In this document: positions 9,624-19,546 of the stretch, piece by piece | Numbering within the stretch: position 1 is the stretch's first letter | Layout: each line of letters starts with the position of its first letter | NCBI GenBank assembly: GCA_039105265.1 | Contig: JAPFFF010000056.1 | Coordinates: forward strand, 682,001-746,000 | Reading direction: 5' to 3' | DNA from: Tritrichomonas musculus | Taxonomy: Eukaryota > Parabasalia > Tritrichomonadida > Tritrichomonadidae | DNA length: 64,000 bases | Made by a program: the position numbers and the translations under genes | The notes under the pieces: model-generated | What the model was told of the DNA's origin: nothing | What the model saw: the letters and a program-made list of their open reading frames with translations, nothing else | Databases searched by the model: none

Positions 9624-10965
9624 TTAAATGCTTAATCTGTAATTATCAATTGGTATTTCGATCTTTTCACCCTTGAAATAACGAGAGTTCTCCATAACAA
9701 CGATACAGTTTGGCATAAAACTATTGAAATCTATTTTTTGCTTTTTTGGAATTAAATGAAATATTCCAGCCGATTCGAAAGCTGAAATAATATTTTCAGA
9801 ACTCGAAGCTTCTTGTAAACCTTTCAAAATTAATCTTAATTTATCACTTTGTGTGCTTAATGAGTTTTTGAGTTTTCTTCTTGTTGTAAATAATTTTTGG
9901 ATTGAAAATAGGACCAGATCAAGTGATTGAGAAAGGTGAGATGAGTGTGGAACAAGATAAATTACTTGTAAGTGATATTGAGCTAGGTTATAAAATTGAA
10001 GTGCTTTCGCGTGAGCTGACATCCCGTCTATTATAAGAATAACATTTCCGTTGTACTGAGATCTTTGGTGTTCTATTTCCCATTTTTGTTTAATCAGAGG
10101 GAAAAAAACTATTTCAAGCCATTGTCGAATTATCATTGTGTTCGCAAAACCATGACATTGATACTTTACTATGCAATTGTTACACGTAAGTCTTTGCAAT
10201 AAGACACTATCTAGAGTTTTTCGAGGAACAATGAGAAGAGGTTTGGCATAAGTTCCATCTGCCGATATGCAATGAATCAACGTGGCTCTCTTTGACTCTC
10301 TTCTCAATGGAATTTGTGTAATCTTATCTTGACATGTTGACTTTACAACAACCTGCATTGAGTGGGTATCAATGTAGTCGTCTTGTCCAGCCTCGTCCAT
10401 ATTAAATACTAACGAGGCTGGAACGCCGTCTACTGTATTCTTGAGATCAACGAAATATTGTTTCATTTCTTCATCATCAACTTCATATCTATTAAGGTCC
10501 ATTGGCTCGCCTTTAATAATACGAAATTGCCCAGATTCAATAATGTAACGCGAAGATAATCTGGTGAAATAGTTTTTTTGAATTTCTCTATTACAACTTG
10601 AATCAAATCGTATAATGTTGGTTTGATATCATTAGCTAAATAACCATTTATTTCACTAAATAGTATATTTTTCTCTTCTTCATTGAGAATAACTGGGCGA
10701 CCATTTGGATTTGGATCAATTGGAAGCTTTAGTTGTTTTTCAAAGTTTTGTGGTCGACTCCAAGTAAACTAGCCAATTTATGATTTGAGAATCCATTTTC
10801 GTGTAAGAGATTATATAAAGCATGACATTGAGAACGATAATCTAATGCATTTTGATACTCTTCTGAATTGAGAGCTTCCTCAATCGCAAATCGTTCAAAA
10901 GGTTCATTAATTAGTTCCTTGTGAATTTCCTTAGGAGGTTTTCTTGGTGGCGAATTGGTGCTCAT
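9624..10965 (-). pseudogene. DDE transposase (mariner/pogo class), frameshifted
   Basis: The reading runs from ATG 10965 down to 9624, about 447 codons. The first 78 residues include a helix-turn-helix (GFSNHKLASLLGVDHKTLKN). The frame then shifts near 10735 and again near 10540. The middle frame encodes DPNPNGRPVILNEEEKN, a hallmark of this family, and the last frame carries the catalytic domain: VFNMDEAGQDDY, then VILIIDGMSAH, then VPHSSHLSQSLDLVLF, giving a DDD-type triad. No other coding damage was noticed in the catalytic part. The gene lies wholly within matching terminal repeats, so it is the element's own transposase. It is not expected to give a full protein now. Confidence 0.88.
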
Positions 10966-11370
10966 TGCAAAATAGAACAGTTAAACTTTTTCAATTTTCA
11001 AAAACTTTTTCAATCAACTATCGAATTTTTAATTGAATATTTTTTTCAATGCATTGGTAACTTTTTCAGTTAAATACATTTATTTTTTCAATTAAACTAA
11101 TTCTTTTATATTGACTTTTTCAAATAAATAAATCGAATAAAACGGGGACTACTTATGTGTTCTAAACTATTTTTTGAATAAAAAAATATAAATCTTTCTA
11201 TTTTTCTGAGAAAAAGTTAAGTGGGGACTACTTTTAAGCGGTTAGGAACTACTTTTGCGGCTTTCTTTACTTTTATTTATTTTTCTTTTAAAATTTGAAT
11301 TAAAAACCATAAACATCTTAAATTTTGATCGTTTTTCAAATTTCAATTATTTAGATATCCAGCTTCTATC

Positions 11371-13284
11371 ATGCTAAAAAGATGGATTTCACTATATTTA
11401 ATTCATATATTACTAGTAATATCTTTTTATCCCGTTTTTTTATCAAGATATCCAACAATTATTAAAGAAATTCCAATTGATAATTCTAATCATACTTTTA
11501 ATTCCAAAATGAATCCAATTTGGGTAGCACAAATGTCAGATCTTCATATTTCCCCTATATATTATAATTCTTCACTACAAAGAGTTAATGATACATTTCG
11601 ATATATTACCCAAAACATGAATCCAACGTACCTACTCTTAACAGGAGACATTACAGATAATCTTGATGAAGAATCCGTTTGGTCACCGGCCTATCCGCAC
11701 GAAGAACACTTTAAACTTTACCAACAATTGCGAGAACAATCAGGAATTCAATCAAACCGTTTAATTGAAATTTTAGGGAATCACGATACATGGGGGAGAA
11801 AGAATTTCCGCCATTATTATCAGTACTTTGTGAATGGCGATAAAATGAAGAAAAATTTTTACGTTCAAAAGTACGTTAAAAACGGTTTACGGGTTGTATC
11901 GTTCTGTCCAGTTCACTTTCCAGCTTCGCACACCACGTATCACTTCATTGTCCCAATGTATCGAGAAATGCTTGATGAAATCGAGCGTGTTTTAGATGAG
12001 CCCACTGATGTAAAGTATACAATTTTTTCAATGCATTTTACGGTTAATATGATGTTTCCGATAGAAACCGTTTTTTCAACACGGACAAAGCGAAACCTGA
12101 AGCAAATCTTAAGTGATCCAAAATACAACATTGTTGCCATGTTAAACGGTCACACTCATCCAGAAAACAATGAATGGCTTCATTACGGATCGACCATTGA
12201 ATTGACCTCAACTGCACTTCTAGTTTCCGATGGCTTCAATGTATTTTCAATTGATAATGATCGTATTAATTATCAAATGTTCTTCCAGAATGATTCAATG
12301 CCAGCAATGATCACATGCCCAACACCCGACCAAATAGCAACTCGAATTTTCAAAGATAACGATTTTCAGATTCGTGTTGTTTCTTTCAATTCTGTTGCTA
12401 AAAATTTTGATGTCGAAATTGATGGCAAAATTAAATTGAAGCTCAAATTTGATAGAGAACTAGAAGGAGGTTCCTCCTTGTATTCATCAAATGTCCATTT
12501 GGATAATGGAACACATTCTATAACCGTTTCAGGAGACTTAAATCAATCATTCAATTTTTCGATCTCTCAAAAAGTGGGACCTTTTATTGAAAATAAATAT
12601 TACGATATAAAAGGCTGGGCAATCTTTGTCTGGTTCATTCTGTCTGTTATTTATCAAATCATTGTTTTGTGTGCCGAATTTTGTCCTTATGTTATTCAGT
12701 CACTTTCTAATTATTGTGACTTTTTGATTGGAAAAAGCATTAATTCTAAAATTGATGGTAAAAGGTCAAATTTTGATCGTAATAATGTTAGTATTTTTAA
12801 ATTGATTTTCGCTGGCCCTGTTATCACAGGGTATCTTTTGCGAAGGCTTCCTACTTTTGTTAAATACTTTGTGCTGTTTGTAACCATTTTCCCTTTCATT
12901 TTCCCAGTTGGAATTGAAATTGTTGAAGGAGAATTTTGCTACTGGACAATTTACGGCTTTACTATGGACGGAAAGTCAACATATGATATTATTGGCCAAA
13001 TGTTTGGACTATTTTATGTTGGTCATATAGCATCAGCAATTCAATATTTATTTTGTTTGATTTTACTTAGAAAAGACTTTTCATTTTTAGTTGATTTTAT
13101 CGCGTGCGTTGGAGAAGTTGCTGTTGCAATTTATTTCTGGATCAAATTTGGACAGGACAGCAATTTAGAAAGAATTTATCAAATCACTTTTCAATTTCAT
13201 TTGATTCCAGCAATATCATCTATCCTTTTATTATTATATGTTCTTAAAATCCATAAAAATAATGAAAAACAAAAAGCCGAGTAA
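11371..13284 (+). CDS. TMEM62-like membrane metallophosphoesterase, 637 aa
   Basis: A calcineurin-like phosphoesterase domain spans roughly residues 48-290 and shows all metal-site motifs in order: SDLH (56-59), TGDITD (91-96), GNHD (136-139), MHF (221-223) and NGHTH (259-263). An N-terminal hydrophobic segment (8-27) is a signal anchor. After a beta-rich linker (about 300-410) the C-terminal part has about six membrane spans, beginning GWAIFVWFILSVIYQIIVLC near 415. This arrangement, a lumenal or extracellular phosphoesterase followed by a multi-span C-terminus, matches transmembrane protein 62 of eukaryotes. The family's substrate is not established. The gene starts only 110 bp after a transposon end, so its promoter must be short or partly derived from the element. 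Confidence 0.88.
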   Translation: MLKRWISLYLIHILLVISFYPVFLSRYPTIIKEIPIDNSNHTFNSKMNPIWVAQMSDLHISPIYYNSSLQRVNDTFRYITQNMNPTYLLLTGDITDNLDEESVWSPAYPHEEHFKLYQQLREQSGIQSNRLIEILGNHDTWGRKNFRHYYQYFVNGDKMKKNFYVQKYVKNGLRVVSFCPVHFPASHTTYHFIVPMYREMLDEIERVLDEPTDVKYTIFSMHFTVNMMFPIETVFSTRTKRNLKQILSDPKYNIVAMLNGHTHPENNEWLHYGSTIELTSTALLVSDGFNVFSIDNDRINYQMFFQNDSMPAMITCPTPDQIATRIFKDNDFQIRVVSFNSVAKNFDVEIDGKIKLKLKFDRELEGGSSLYSSNVHLDNGTHSITVSGDLNQSFNFSISQKVGPFIENKYYDIKGWAIFVWFILSVIYQIIVLCAEFCPYVIQSLSNYCDFLIGKSINSKIDGKRSNFDRNNVSIFKLIFAGPVITGYLLRRLPTFVKYFVLFVTIFPFIFPVGIEIVEGEFCYWTIYGFTMDGKSTYDIIGQMFGLFYVGHIASAIQYLFCLILLRKDFSFLVDFIACVGEVAVAIYFWIKFGQDSNLERIYQITFQFHLIPAISSILLLLYVLKIHKNNEKQKAE

Positions 13285-13535
13285 AAAAATGTTTTCAATT
13301 AAATAATTAATATTTACCTTTTTTCTATTTATTTTAAATATACAATTGTAATTGATTATATAAAATGTTTACTTGCTTATGACATGCCCAAACCTAAAGG
13401 TTTTTAAATTTACAAAGATTCAAATAAAATTTTCAGAGATTCGATAGAAAATTTCAAAGATTCAGAAATTTCAAAAAAAAAAAAAAAAAAGATAAAATAA
13501 TGTGCTTTTTAATTATTTATAAATTAATTTTTAAT

Positions 13536-15203
13536 TCAAGGAGAATAAAATTGATCATTTTGGTATAGATGGCTTGCCTGGAAGTTTAACAACTCGCTTT
13601 CATTGATTTTGAATTTACAATCGTATTCTTTCTCCAAATCGTGAGCAAAGTTGAGTATTTCAGTTTTATTCATATCTAATTTAGCAAATCTTCTGAAATC
13701 ATCAGACGAAGTTGTAAAGAGAACATTTTCCATATCTTTAATCCAATCTAAATGGCCATGTGATCTAGCGAAAACCAAGCAAACGAAATTTGAACCGATG
13801 ATTTTTCTTGCTTCTTCAATCAACTTTTTACCAGTCAAAGATTTGCCAGCATTTGTCATCAATTTAATTTTATTTCTCTTTTTTCTTTGAATTATTTCCA
13901 CAGCTTTTGAGACTGAATCAACGCCATACACATTGACTTCCATTTCCTTTTGCAAATCCTTCATGTATTCAGCGTTTTCACTGTTTTTAATATCATCGTC
14001 CTTCCAAAGTATGAAGTGTTCTTTCCTCATGATTGTGAATGAGTAAATCGGAATAATTTGATATTTGTTAGGGAAAACAAATTCCCTTGCAGATATATAA
14101 TTATTATCTTTGTTACTTTCTTTAATTGGTTCGAATCCATTTAAGCTTCCAACCAAAATTTTATGCATGCCAGAACTTTGAGCAACTTTAACAGAAATTG
14201 GTTTTCCTTGATATTGTGACTTGCTTTCAATGTTAATTGTATTTGACTCATTGTAGATCGCAATGCAGCATATAATATGAGCCTTTTCATTTTTACTTAA
14301 CAGATGGTACCCACTGCTATAAAAGGCAGAATAAATCATGTTGTCTGTTGCATATATTCCTTTTCCATACCAGCCATTGTCTGTAGAATGTGTGAGTGTA
14401 TCTTTTCCTGGCATTAAGAAATCATTTTTAACAATCGACTGATGACAACCTAGTTTTGTTCCATGGTAAACATAAAAATGTTTGAGGTGATCGTTTTTCT
14501 CTCTGGTTAACAATTCATCTAAATGCCTGTTAGCAATCATTGTCTGTGCAATTAAGACAATTTCAAATTCATTAATTAAAACATCATCTCTGATTTTATT
14601 TTCAGCTTCTTTGAATATTTGTTCATGACTAAATAAATGATTCCAATTTTTTTTATCATTTTCATTCTCAAGTTTTGAAAAAACTTCTTTTTTAATGTCT
14701 TCTATCTGAATTTCATTGAGTTCATATGTGTTTTGTAGAAGATTTTTCGAACTTTTGTTGTATAATGCTTGGATTTCGTCATCTTTGGGAACTTTAATGA
14801 TTGGCTCATCAATAATGTTTCCAATAACTGCCTTTCCAACTGTAGAAATAACATCTTTGACTTTTTTGACACAATTCTCAATCTTTTCATTACAATTTCC
14901 AATGAATTTTTTAATAGAACGAAATGCAATTTTGAGAAAAGTGCAACCTTTTTCAACATTGACAATTAAAACATCATCGCCTAGTATTTCTTTCAATTTT
15001 TCAAAGTCTATTTGGTCAGGTGATTTATCAAATTTGAATGTAACTGTTGGAATGAGATTTTCATATGGAATGTCTTTTTGAATCGAATCTTCAATTACTT
15101 CTGGTGATAGTAATGAATATTCTGATTGAAGCTCTTCATATACTTCGTTTTGTAATGACTCATTGAAAAATTGATTATTTTGGCAAGAACAACCGCATTT
15201 CAT
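13536..15203 (-). CDS. PARP-like ADP-ribosyltransferase, 555 aa
   Basis: The central region resembles a PARP catalytic fold. HFYVYHGTK (His about 247) matches the HG(T/S) motif that binds NAD, WYGKGIYATDN (Tyr about 284) matches the GxGIYFA motif, and AREFVFPNKYQIIPIYSF (Glu about 374) aligns with the NEYIVYD strand holding the catalytic Glu. An H-Y-E triad is therefore present, as in polymerising or glutamate-type PARPs. The N-terminal 240 residues are charged and helical without a known domain; the C-terminal 150 residues hold a separate alpha/beta segment beginning LMTNAGKSLTGKKLIEEARK that I do not recognise. No zinc fingers or WGR. There is no signal peptide. It ends with TGA. Likely a cytosolic or nuclear transferase; target unknown. 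Confidence 0.72.
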   Translation of the reverse strand: MKCGCSCQNNQFFNESLQNEVYEELQSEYSLLSPEVIEDSIQKDIPYENLIPTVTFKFDKSPDQIDFEKLKEILGDDVLIVNVEKGCTFLKIAFRSIKKFIGNCNEKIENCVKKVKDVISTVGKAVIGNIIDEPIIKVPKDDEIQALYNKSSKNLLQNTYELNEIQIEDIKKEVFSKLENENDKKNWNHLFSHEQIFKEAENKIRDDVLINEFEIVLIAQTMIANRHLDELLTREKNDHLKHFYVYHGTKLGCHQSIVKNDFLMPGKDTLTHSTDNGWYGKGIYATDNMIYSAFYSSGYHLLSKNEKAHIICCIAIYNESNTINIESKSQYQGKPISVKVAQSSGMHKILVGSLNGFEPIKESNKDNNYISAREFVFPNKYQIIPIYSFTIMRKEHFILWKDDDIKNSENAEYMKDLQKEMEVNVYGVDSVSKAVEIIQRKKRNKIKLMTNAGKSLTGKKLIEEARKIIGSNFVCLVFARSHGHLDWIKDMENVLFTTSSDDFRRFAKLDMNKTEILNFAHDLEKEYDCKFKINESELLNFQASHLYQNDQFYSP

Positions 15204-15340
15204 GCATTTGATAAAATATTGAATATTTAGTTGTTATTTTTAGAATGTTGACTATTTTCATATCTTTATCATTGAATTATTATCTCAAAAAGTTTCATTT
15301 TTTAAAATTTTTCTTTAAAATATAAAAATTACAAACCAAT

Positions 15341-16282
15341 CACTCAATCCACTTTTGCTAAAAACTACAAACGCTCAATTTGGATGTTCACAAGTGGATT
15401 TGCATGCCATTCTGTGTTAATCCAAATGTTAACCATATAAACAAGCCTAGTCTTTGAGATTTTAAATAGGTCAGTCTACTCATCATAATATCTAAATATA
15501 TTTTGTTAACTTTTTGTTCAACTTGTTCAAAATCGTTTATAAGCAGAGTATCATTCATGAAACATTTTTCGTATATTAAATCAAACCAGAGTTGAAAGGA
15601 AATTATAAAAAAGATATCATTAAATCGATAAAAGATAAATTAACGTACAAAAAAAAAATTTATAAGTTGTTAATTTTTGTTAAAACCATGTTTTTCTTGT
15701 TTAATTTCAAAATTACTAAATATATCGTAGCTAAAACATAATCATGTCAAAAAAATGTTTTTTTTGCCAATTATTATTTAATAAAAATAATCAATTATAA
15801 TTCATTTTTTATTAAATATAAAATATATTATAATATACATTATATATAAAATAAAAATCATATTTTTTGATTTTTGAAATGCAAAATGAGGAGGAAAAAA
15901 GTTTTCATTCATGAAAAAAATTGAAAAAAATAAACATTAAAAATTTAACTTTTTAAAGTATCATATAAATAATATCAATTCAAATTTCAATGATTTAAAA
16001 TTTAATTTTTAACTTTTTGATATAAAATTTATCTGTAATTTTATTTGATTGTTTTTTTTAAAAAATGATTTTTAAGTGATGATTTTAATATTTTTAATAT
16101 CAATGATAAAAATAATTTAAAAAAATTAACATTGTGGAAATAAACAAAAAAATATCTCTGTAGAGTAATAAGCTATAATAATAAGGCAAAATACAAATAA
16201 TACAAGGCAAAATACAAAATTGAATAGTTTTGTAGTGCTACAAAAATACTGTATTTTTTTTGTAGTAAAAGTGGGTTGAGTG
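15341..16282. mobile_element. CACTCA-ended non-autonomous element, 942 bp
   Basis: Inverted ends CACTCAATCCACTTTTGCTA (15341) and, read inward from 16282, CACTCAACCCACTTTTACTA differ at 2 of the first 20 positions. AAT flanks both ends (15338-15340 and 16283-16285), a possible 3-bp target duplication. The interior is AT-rich with a tandem CAAGGCAAAATACAAA-type repeat near 16183-16220. No coding frame. Confidence 0.65.
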
Positions 16283-16985
16283 AATCATATCTTTACAATA
16301 CAAACAGCATAATATTTATTTTTTTATTTTTTTACTTCATAAATTATAATTTAACATTAATTATTCTCGCAACATAACGTTAGCTTGAATCATTTAAATA
16401 TCTAATTTTCCTTTATGCTTTATATCATTTGCGAAAATTTTCGCAAGTTGCGAATTTGCAAATTTTGTAAAGTTATCAAAAATGCATTCAAAATAATTTG
16501 CGAAACCGTTCTCAAACTTGTGAAAATTTACATGAAAATATAACCATATTTCTTTGAAATATATCTGTTCGTTTAAACGGCGGTTTTGCATTGAGATAAA
16601 TAGCATTCCGAAATTGTTTCTTTTTATAAAAATACAGTTTACTCAAACCTTAAATTGATGAAATCTATACTTTTGAAAATGTGCATATATACACCTAAAC
16701 ATAAGATCTGGATACAATGTTATAATTGATTGCATTCATATATATTAATATAGTATAAAGTTTGTCAAATAATTGGAAAGTGAAATGAGACATTTTTTTT
16801 CACCTTGTGATAGGTCAATTTTTAAGGAGGTTTTTCACATAATTTTTACCGAGACTTACAATTTAAAGGAAGTATAGTTAAAAATATTTGTAACATAAAA
16901 AGATGCTCTTGAACATTAAAAATATACTTGTGACTTTTTAATACTTTTTTTAATTAAAATAAGATTTTTGCTTCTTTGAAGAATT
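16283..16985. other. intergenic region with GCGAAAATTTTCGC repeats
   Basis: About 700 bp without a gene. Near 16430-16530 several GCGAAAATTTTCGC and TTTGCGAA-type motifs recur, making a short open frame on the minus strand that has no family signal. Between 16838 and 16904 lie ACATAATTTTTACCGA and the reverse-oriented TTGTAACATAAAAAGATGC, motifs also found at 35208-35255 and inside the element at 56383-56713. Confidence 0.5.
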
Positions 16986-17675
16986 CTAATATAAATTGGT
17001 ATGAGAAGGTTTTGCATGGCAAAATTTACCATTTATTAATACATGTGATCTTTCTCTTGCAGCTTTTTGCATTGCTTGAGGTGAATTAAATTGCACAAAA
17101 CCAAATGGAGGGCTTTTACTTATAACTTTCACTCTGCAAGGATTATAACTAGCAAATGCTGCTAGCAAATCCTTTGCAGTTGTACAACTTGGAAGACCAC
17201 CAATGAATATCGTATCGAGAGGGCCACCGCGAGGGCGACGATAAAAGATATAGTCATCATCATCAAAATCATCTAAATCATCAGAATCATCAAAATCATC
17301 GAATTCATTAAAATAATCAAATATGTCATCTTCATCATTATAAAAAAAATTACGATGAGCATACTGAGATCTGTTTGTGTTGAATGTTGGTGAACTTCTG
17401 AATCCAAAAAGATTTCGTAATAAGTCATCTATATTTGTTGATGTATTTGCTTTTTTTTGCTGATTTTTTAAATCATACTCTTTCTTCTTTGCAGGATCTT
17501 TTAATGTTTCATAGGCTTCATTTATTTGTTGGAATTTTTCAGTTGCTCTGGGATCATTTCGATTTTTATCTGGATGAAGCTCCATAGCCTTTTTCTTGAA
17601 TGCGCTCTTGATTTCGTTTTCTGTTGCATTTGATTTAATTCCGAGAATTTGGTAAAACTCTGGCTCAAAAGTCAT
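16986..17675 (-). CDS. J-domain plus RRM protein, 229 aa (DNAJC17-like)
   Basis: Residues 5-67 are a J domain with the HPD motif at 34-36 and the typical [15 protein letters not shown] end. Residues about 112-143 are a strongly acidic Asp/Glu run. Residues 152-225 form an [13 protein letters not shown] supplies RNP2 and PPFGFVQF supplies RNP1. J plus RRM is the layout of DNAJC17/Cwf23, co-chaperones associated with the spliceosome; this copy is shorter than the usual 300 aa. HPD means it can stimulate Hsp70 ATPase activity. A clear initiator motif sits 8-10 bp upstream of the ATG, fixing the start. Ends with TAG. Role in splicing is inferred from the family only. Confidence 0.85.
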   Translation of the reverse strand: MTFEPEFYQILGIKSNATENEIKSAFKKKAMELHPDKNRNDPRATEKFQQINEAYETLKDPAKKKEYDLKNQQKKANTSTNIDDLLRNLFGFRSSPTFNTNRSQYAHRNFFYNDEDDIFDYFNEFDDFDDSDDLDDFDDDDYIFYRRPRGGPLDTIFIGGLPSCTTAKDLLAAFASYNPCRVKVISKSPPFGFVQFNSPQAMQKAARERSHVLINGKFCHAKPSHTNLY

Positions 17676-17685
17676 AATGAAGTGA
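17676..17685 (-). promoter_or_regulatory. initiator element of J-RRM gene
   Basis: Read on the minus strand the sequence is TCACTTCATT directly before ATG. This matches the trichomonad initiator consensus TCAYTWYTCATTA closely. Transcription would start at the A of TCA (17683), leaving an 8-nt 5' UTR, normal for trichomonads. Confidence 0.75.
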
Positions 17686-18300
17686 ATAAAATTTGCATAT
17701 AATCACTTCTTAGAAAATATGTATTCAAAAAAAAAAATGTCAATTTTTTGAGAGAAAATATTAAAATTTTGTCTTTTTTTTTTTACCAAAAAAAGAAAAA
17801 ATGAAAAAGATGAAAGTAAATTATTCATAGAATTTAAAAAAATCAAAATTTGATTCTGATTAGATAAATCAGTTTCTCAATATTTGAAATATAATAATAA
17901 TATTCAATATATATCATAAAATTAGAGAAAAAAAAAAAGATGTTTTTATTTGAGATTTTTGTTTTAACCATTTTTGATAAAAATATCAAATAATAAATGG
18001 CTATTATCAATTCATGTAATTATCAAAGATACTTACTTGAATTGTGAAACTAATTCTAAGCCTGCTTATACTGAACAATGATATAATTTAAATATTTTAC
18101 TGGCCCTAAATCCTTTTTTTCACTAATGAAGGCTAAAAAACAGGCTCTCAAATGAATGCTACTGAAGGAAGCCAGATTAGTCTTTAAAACTTTTCTCTCC
18201 AATTTAAATATTAAAATGATATACTTTTTAATTTCATGAACTCAAGTGAATGAAAGTCATTGTCTCAAAAAAAAAAAAAAAAGTTTTTTCAAAATTAGGT
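17686..18300. other. AT-rich intergenic region
   Basis: About 600 bp with poly-A and poly-T runs (for example 18268-18283). I see no gene or repeat with defined ends. Confidence 0.5.
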
Positions 18301-18762
18301 TTATAAATTCACCTCAACATTATCATTTTCATTGTTGCTATTGTTTTTATTCTTTTTCCTAATAATAATGACAATAACTATTACGATAATAGCAACACTA
18401 GCAACGCATCCAACTACAATACCTGCAATTTGTCCTCCACTTAATTTTGACTTATTATCATCACCTTTATTTATTGATTTTATTGCAATTTTTTTGTTTT
18501 CTCCAGTTTGTAATGGTTCATTATTTAAGCACTCTCGTGAATTGAATTCAGTGTTTCCATAATCAATTTTTGGTAGCCAATCTTCACAGCTAGATGATTC
18601 AAATGAACCAGAAATGAAAACGAATTCTTCATCTTTTGCTGGATGAATATTTTGATCAAATGCATACTAACCAGGGTAAAATTCAAGCCAACATTGATTA
18701 AATATCAGCGGATATTGCTAATATACTACAAAATCAAAATCAAAGAACAGAATTAAATCGGC
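18301..18762 (-). pseudogene. C-terminal remnant of a surface membrane protein
   Basis: The minus strand keeps one frame from about 18762 to the TAA at 18301. It encodes ectodomain residues including FNQCWLEFYPG and a Cys-containing stretch ending in GGQIAGIVVGCVASVAI, then a single transmembrane helix and a short basic tail RKKNKNN. Two in-frame TAG codons (18718-18720, 18667-18669) interrupt it, and no N-terminal part can be found upstream. The layout (Cys-bearing ectodomain, one membrane helix, short charged Asn-rich tail) is that of trichomonad surface families such as BspA-like or polymorphic membrane proteins. The exact family cannot be told from the tail. It is a decayed fragment. Confidence 0.65.
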
Positions 18763-19433
18763 GCCAAATCTGTAATAAGATTAACGAAGGAAATGCTAAA
18801 ATTAATTTTAAAAATTTCTCAATTGACCAATCCAGATCTTATGTTTGGGAATGAACACATTTTCTAAAGTATAGAAATACAAAAAAAAAACTAATACTTT
18901 TTTAAGATATAAATATTACATTTTTGTGAGTATAAACAAAGCTTCTTGATAAATGTTAAAGCAATGCTTTTGAATTATTTAAAAGGATGAAGAAATAAAT
19001 ATCTGCTCTTTAATTAATATTTCATACTTTTTTTAGTAAATATATAAAAAAAGAATTAATATATAAAAAGATGTGCCAACTTTTAGAAATCTTTTTGATA
19101 TTTCCATTTTAAAATGCTCTTATGAAAATAATTATATCAAAGATTTCTCAACAACCATCAAAACTAATAATTTTAATTATTTAAAAAAAAAAAAAAATTT
19201 AATTATTTCATTTGACTCAGAAAAAATTTATTCTCTAAATTATGAGAGGACGATAATTATGGCGATAAGTCAGGTACATTTGATCGATTATTTGAAAAAT
19301 TTCAAGAATAACTTTTTTCTGTTTTTTTGAAAAACAGTTGCATATAAAGAGAGTGCTCTTTAAATTTGTTTGGTATTGATTAGCATCAAATTAAAAAAAA
19401 ATGCTTCTCTGTTTTTTTATGAAAAAAAAGTTA
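18763..19433. other. AT-rich intergenic region
   Basis: About 670 bp between the surface-protein remnant and tRNA-Glu. A short frame at 19073-19330 is Lys/Asn/Phe-rich with a run of lysines over poly-A and looks like chance. Nothing else recognisable. Confidence 0.5.
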
Positions 19434-19505
19434 TTCCGACACGGGGAGTCGAACCCCGATCCCGTGGATGAAAACCACGTATCCTAACCGCTGAACGATG
19501 TCGGA
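19434..19505 (-). tRNA. tRNA-Glu (UUC)
   Basis: On the minus strand the 72-nt sequence starts TCCGACATCGTTCAGCGG and folds as a full cloverleaf. The acceptor stem TCCGACA/TGTCGGA has discriminator A, the anticodon stem is CGTGG/CCACG with loop TTTTCAT (anticodon TTC), and the T arm is GGGGTTCGACTCCCC. There is no intron and CCA is not encoded. A T run follows the 3' end (poly-A on the plus strand), as for pol III termination. A hAT-like element begins 41 bp away. Confidence 0.96.
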
Positions 19506-19546
19506 TTACATTTTTTTGAAAAATCTTATATCTGATATGTTTATTA

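Larger units (their letters stand above)
8463..11260 (-). mobile_element. mariner/pogo-class DNA transposon, broken, 2.8 kb
   Basis: Terminal inverted repeats are identical over 46 bp: 8467-8512 and 11211-11256, starting AAAAGTAGTTCCTAACCGC. Each repeat contains two tandem AAAAGTAGTYCC motifs, probably the transposase binding sites. The outermost 4 bp differ (CAGT on the left, CCGC on the right as read inward), and no clear TA duplication remains. The interior carries a frameshifted DDE transposase on the minus strand and a second element nested at 8775-9299. Perfect repeats with a broken transposase suggest a fairly recent insertion that was mobilised in trans or decayed quickly. The right end lies about 110 bp from the start of the metallophosphoesterase gene. 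Confidence 0.9.

Noticed and set aside
16394-16606. 70-aa minus-strand frame
   Set aside because: Built on repeated TTTGCGAA-type motifs; no initiator and no similarity recognised.
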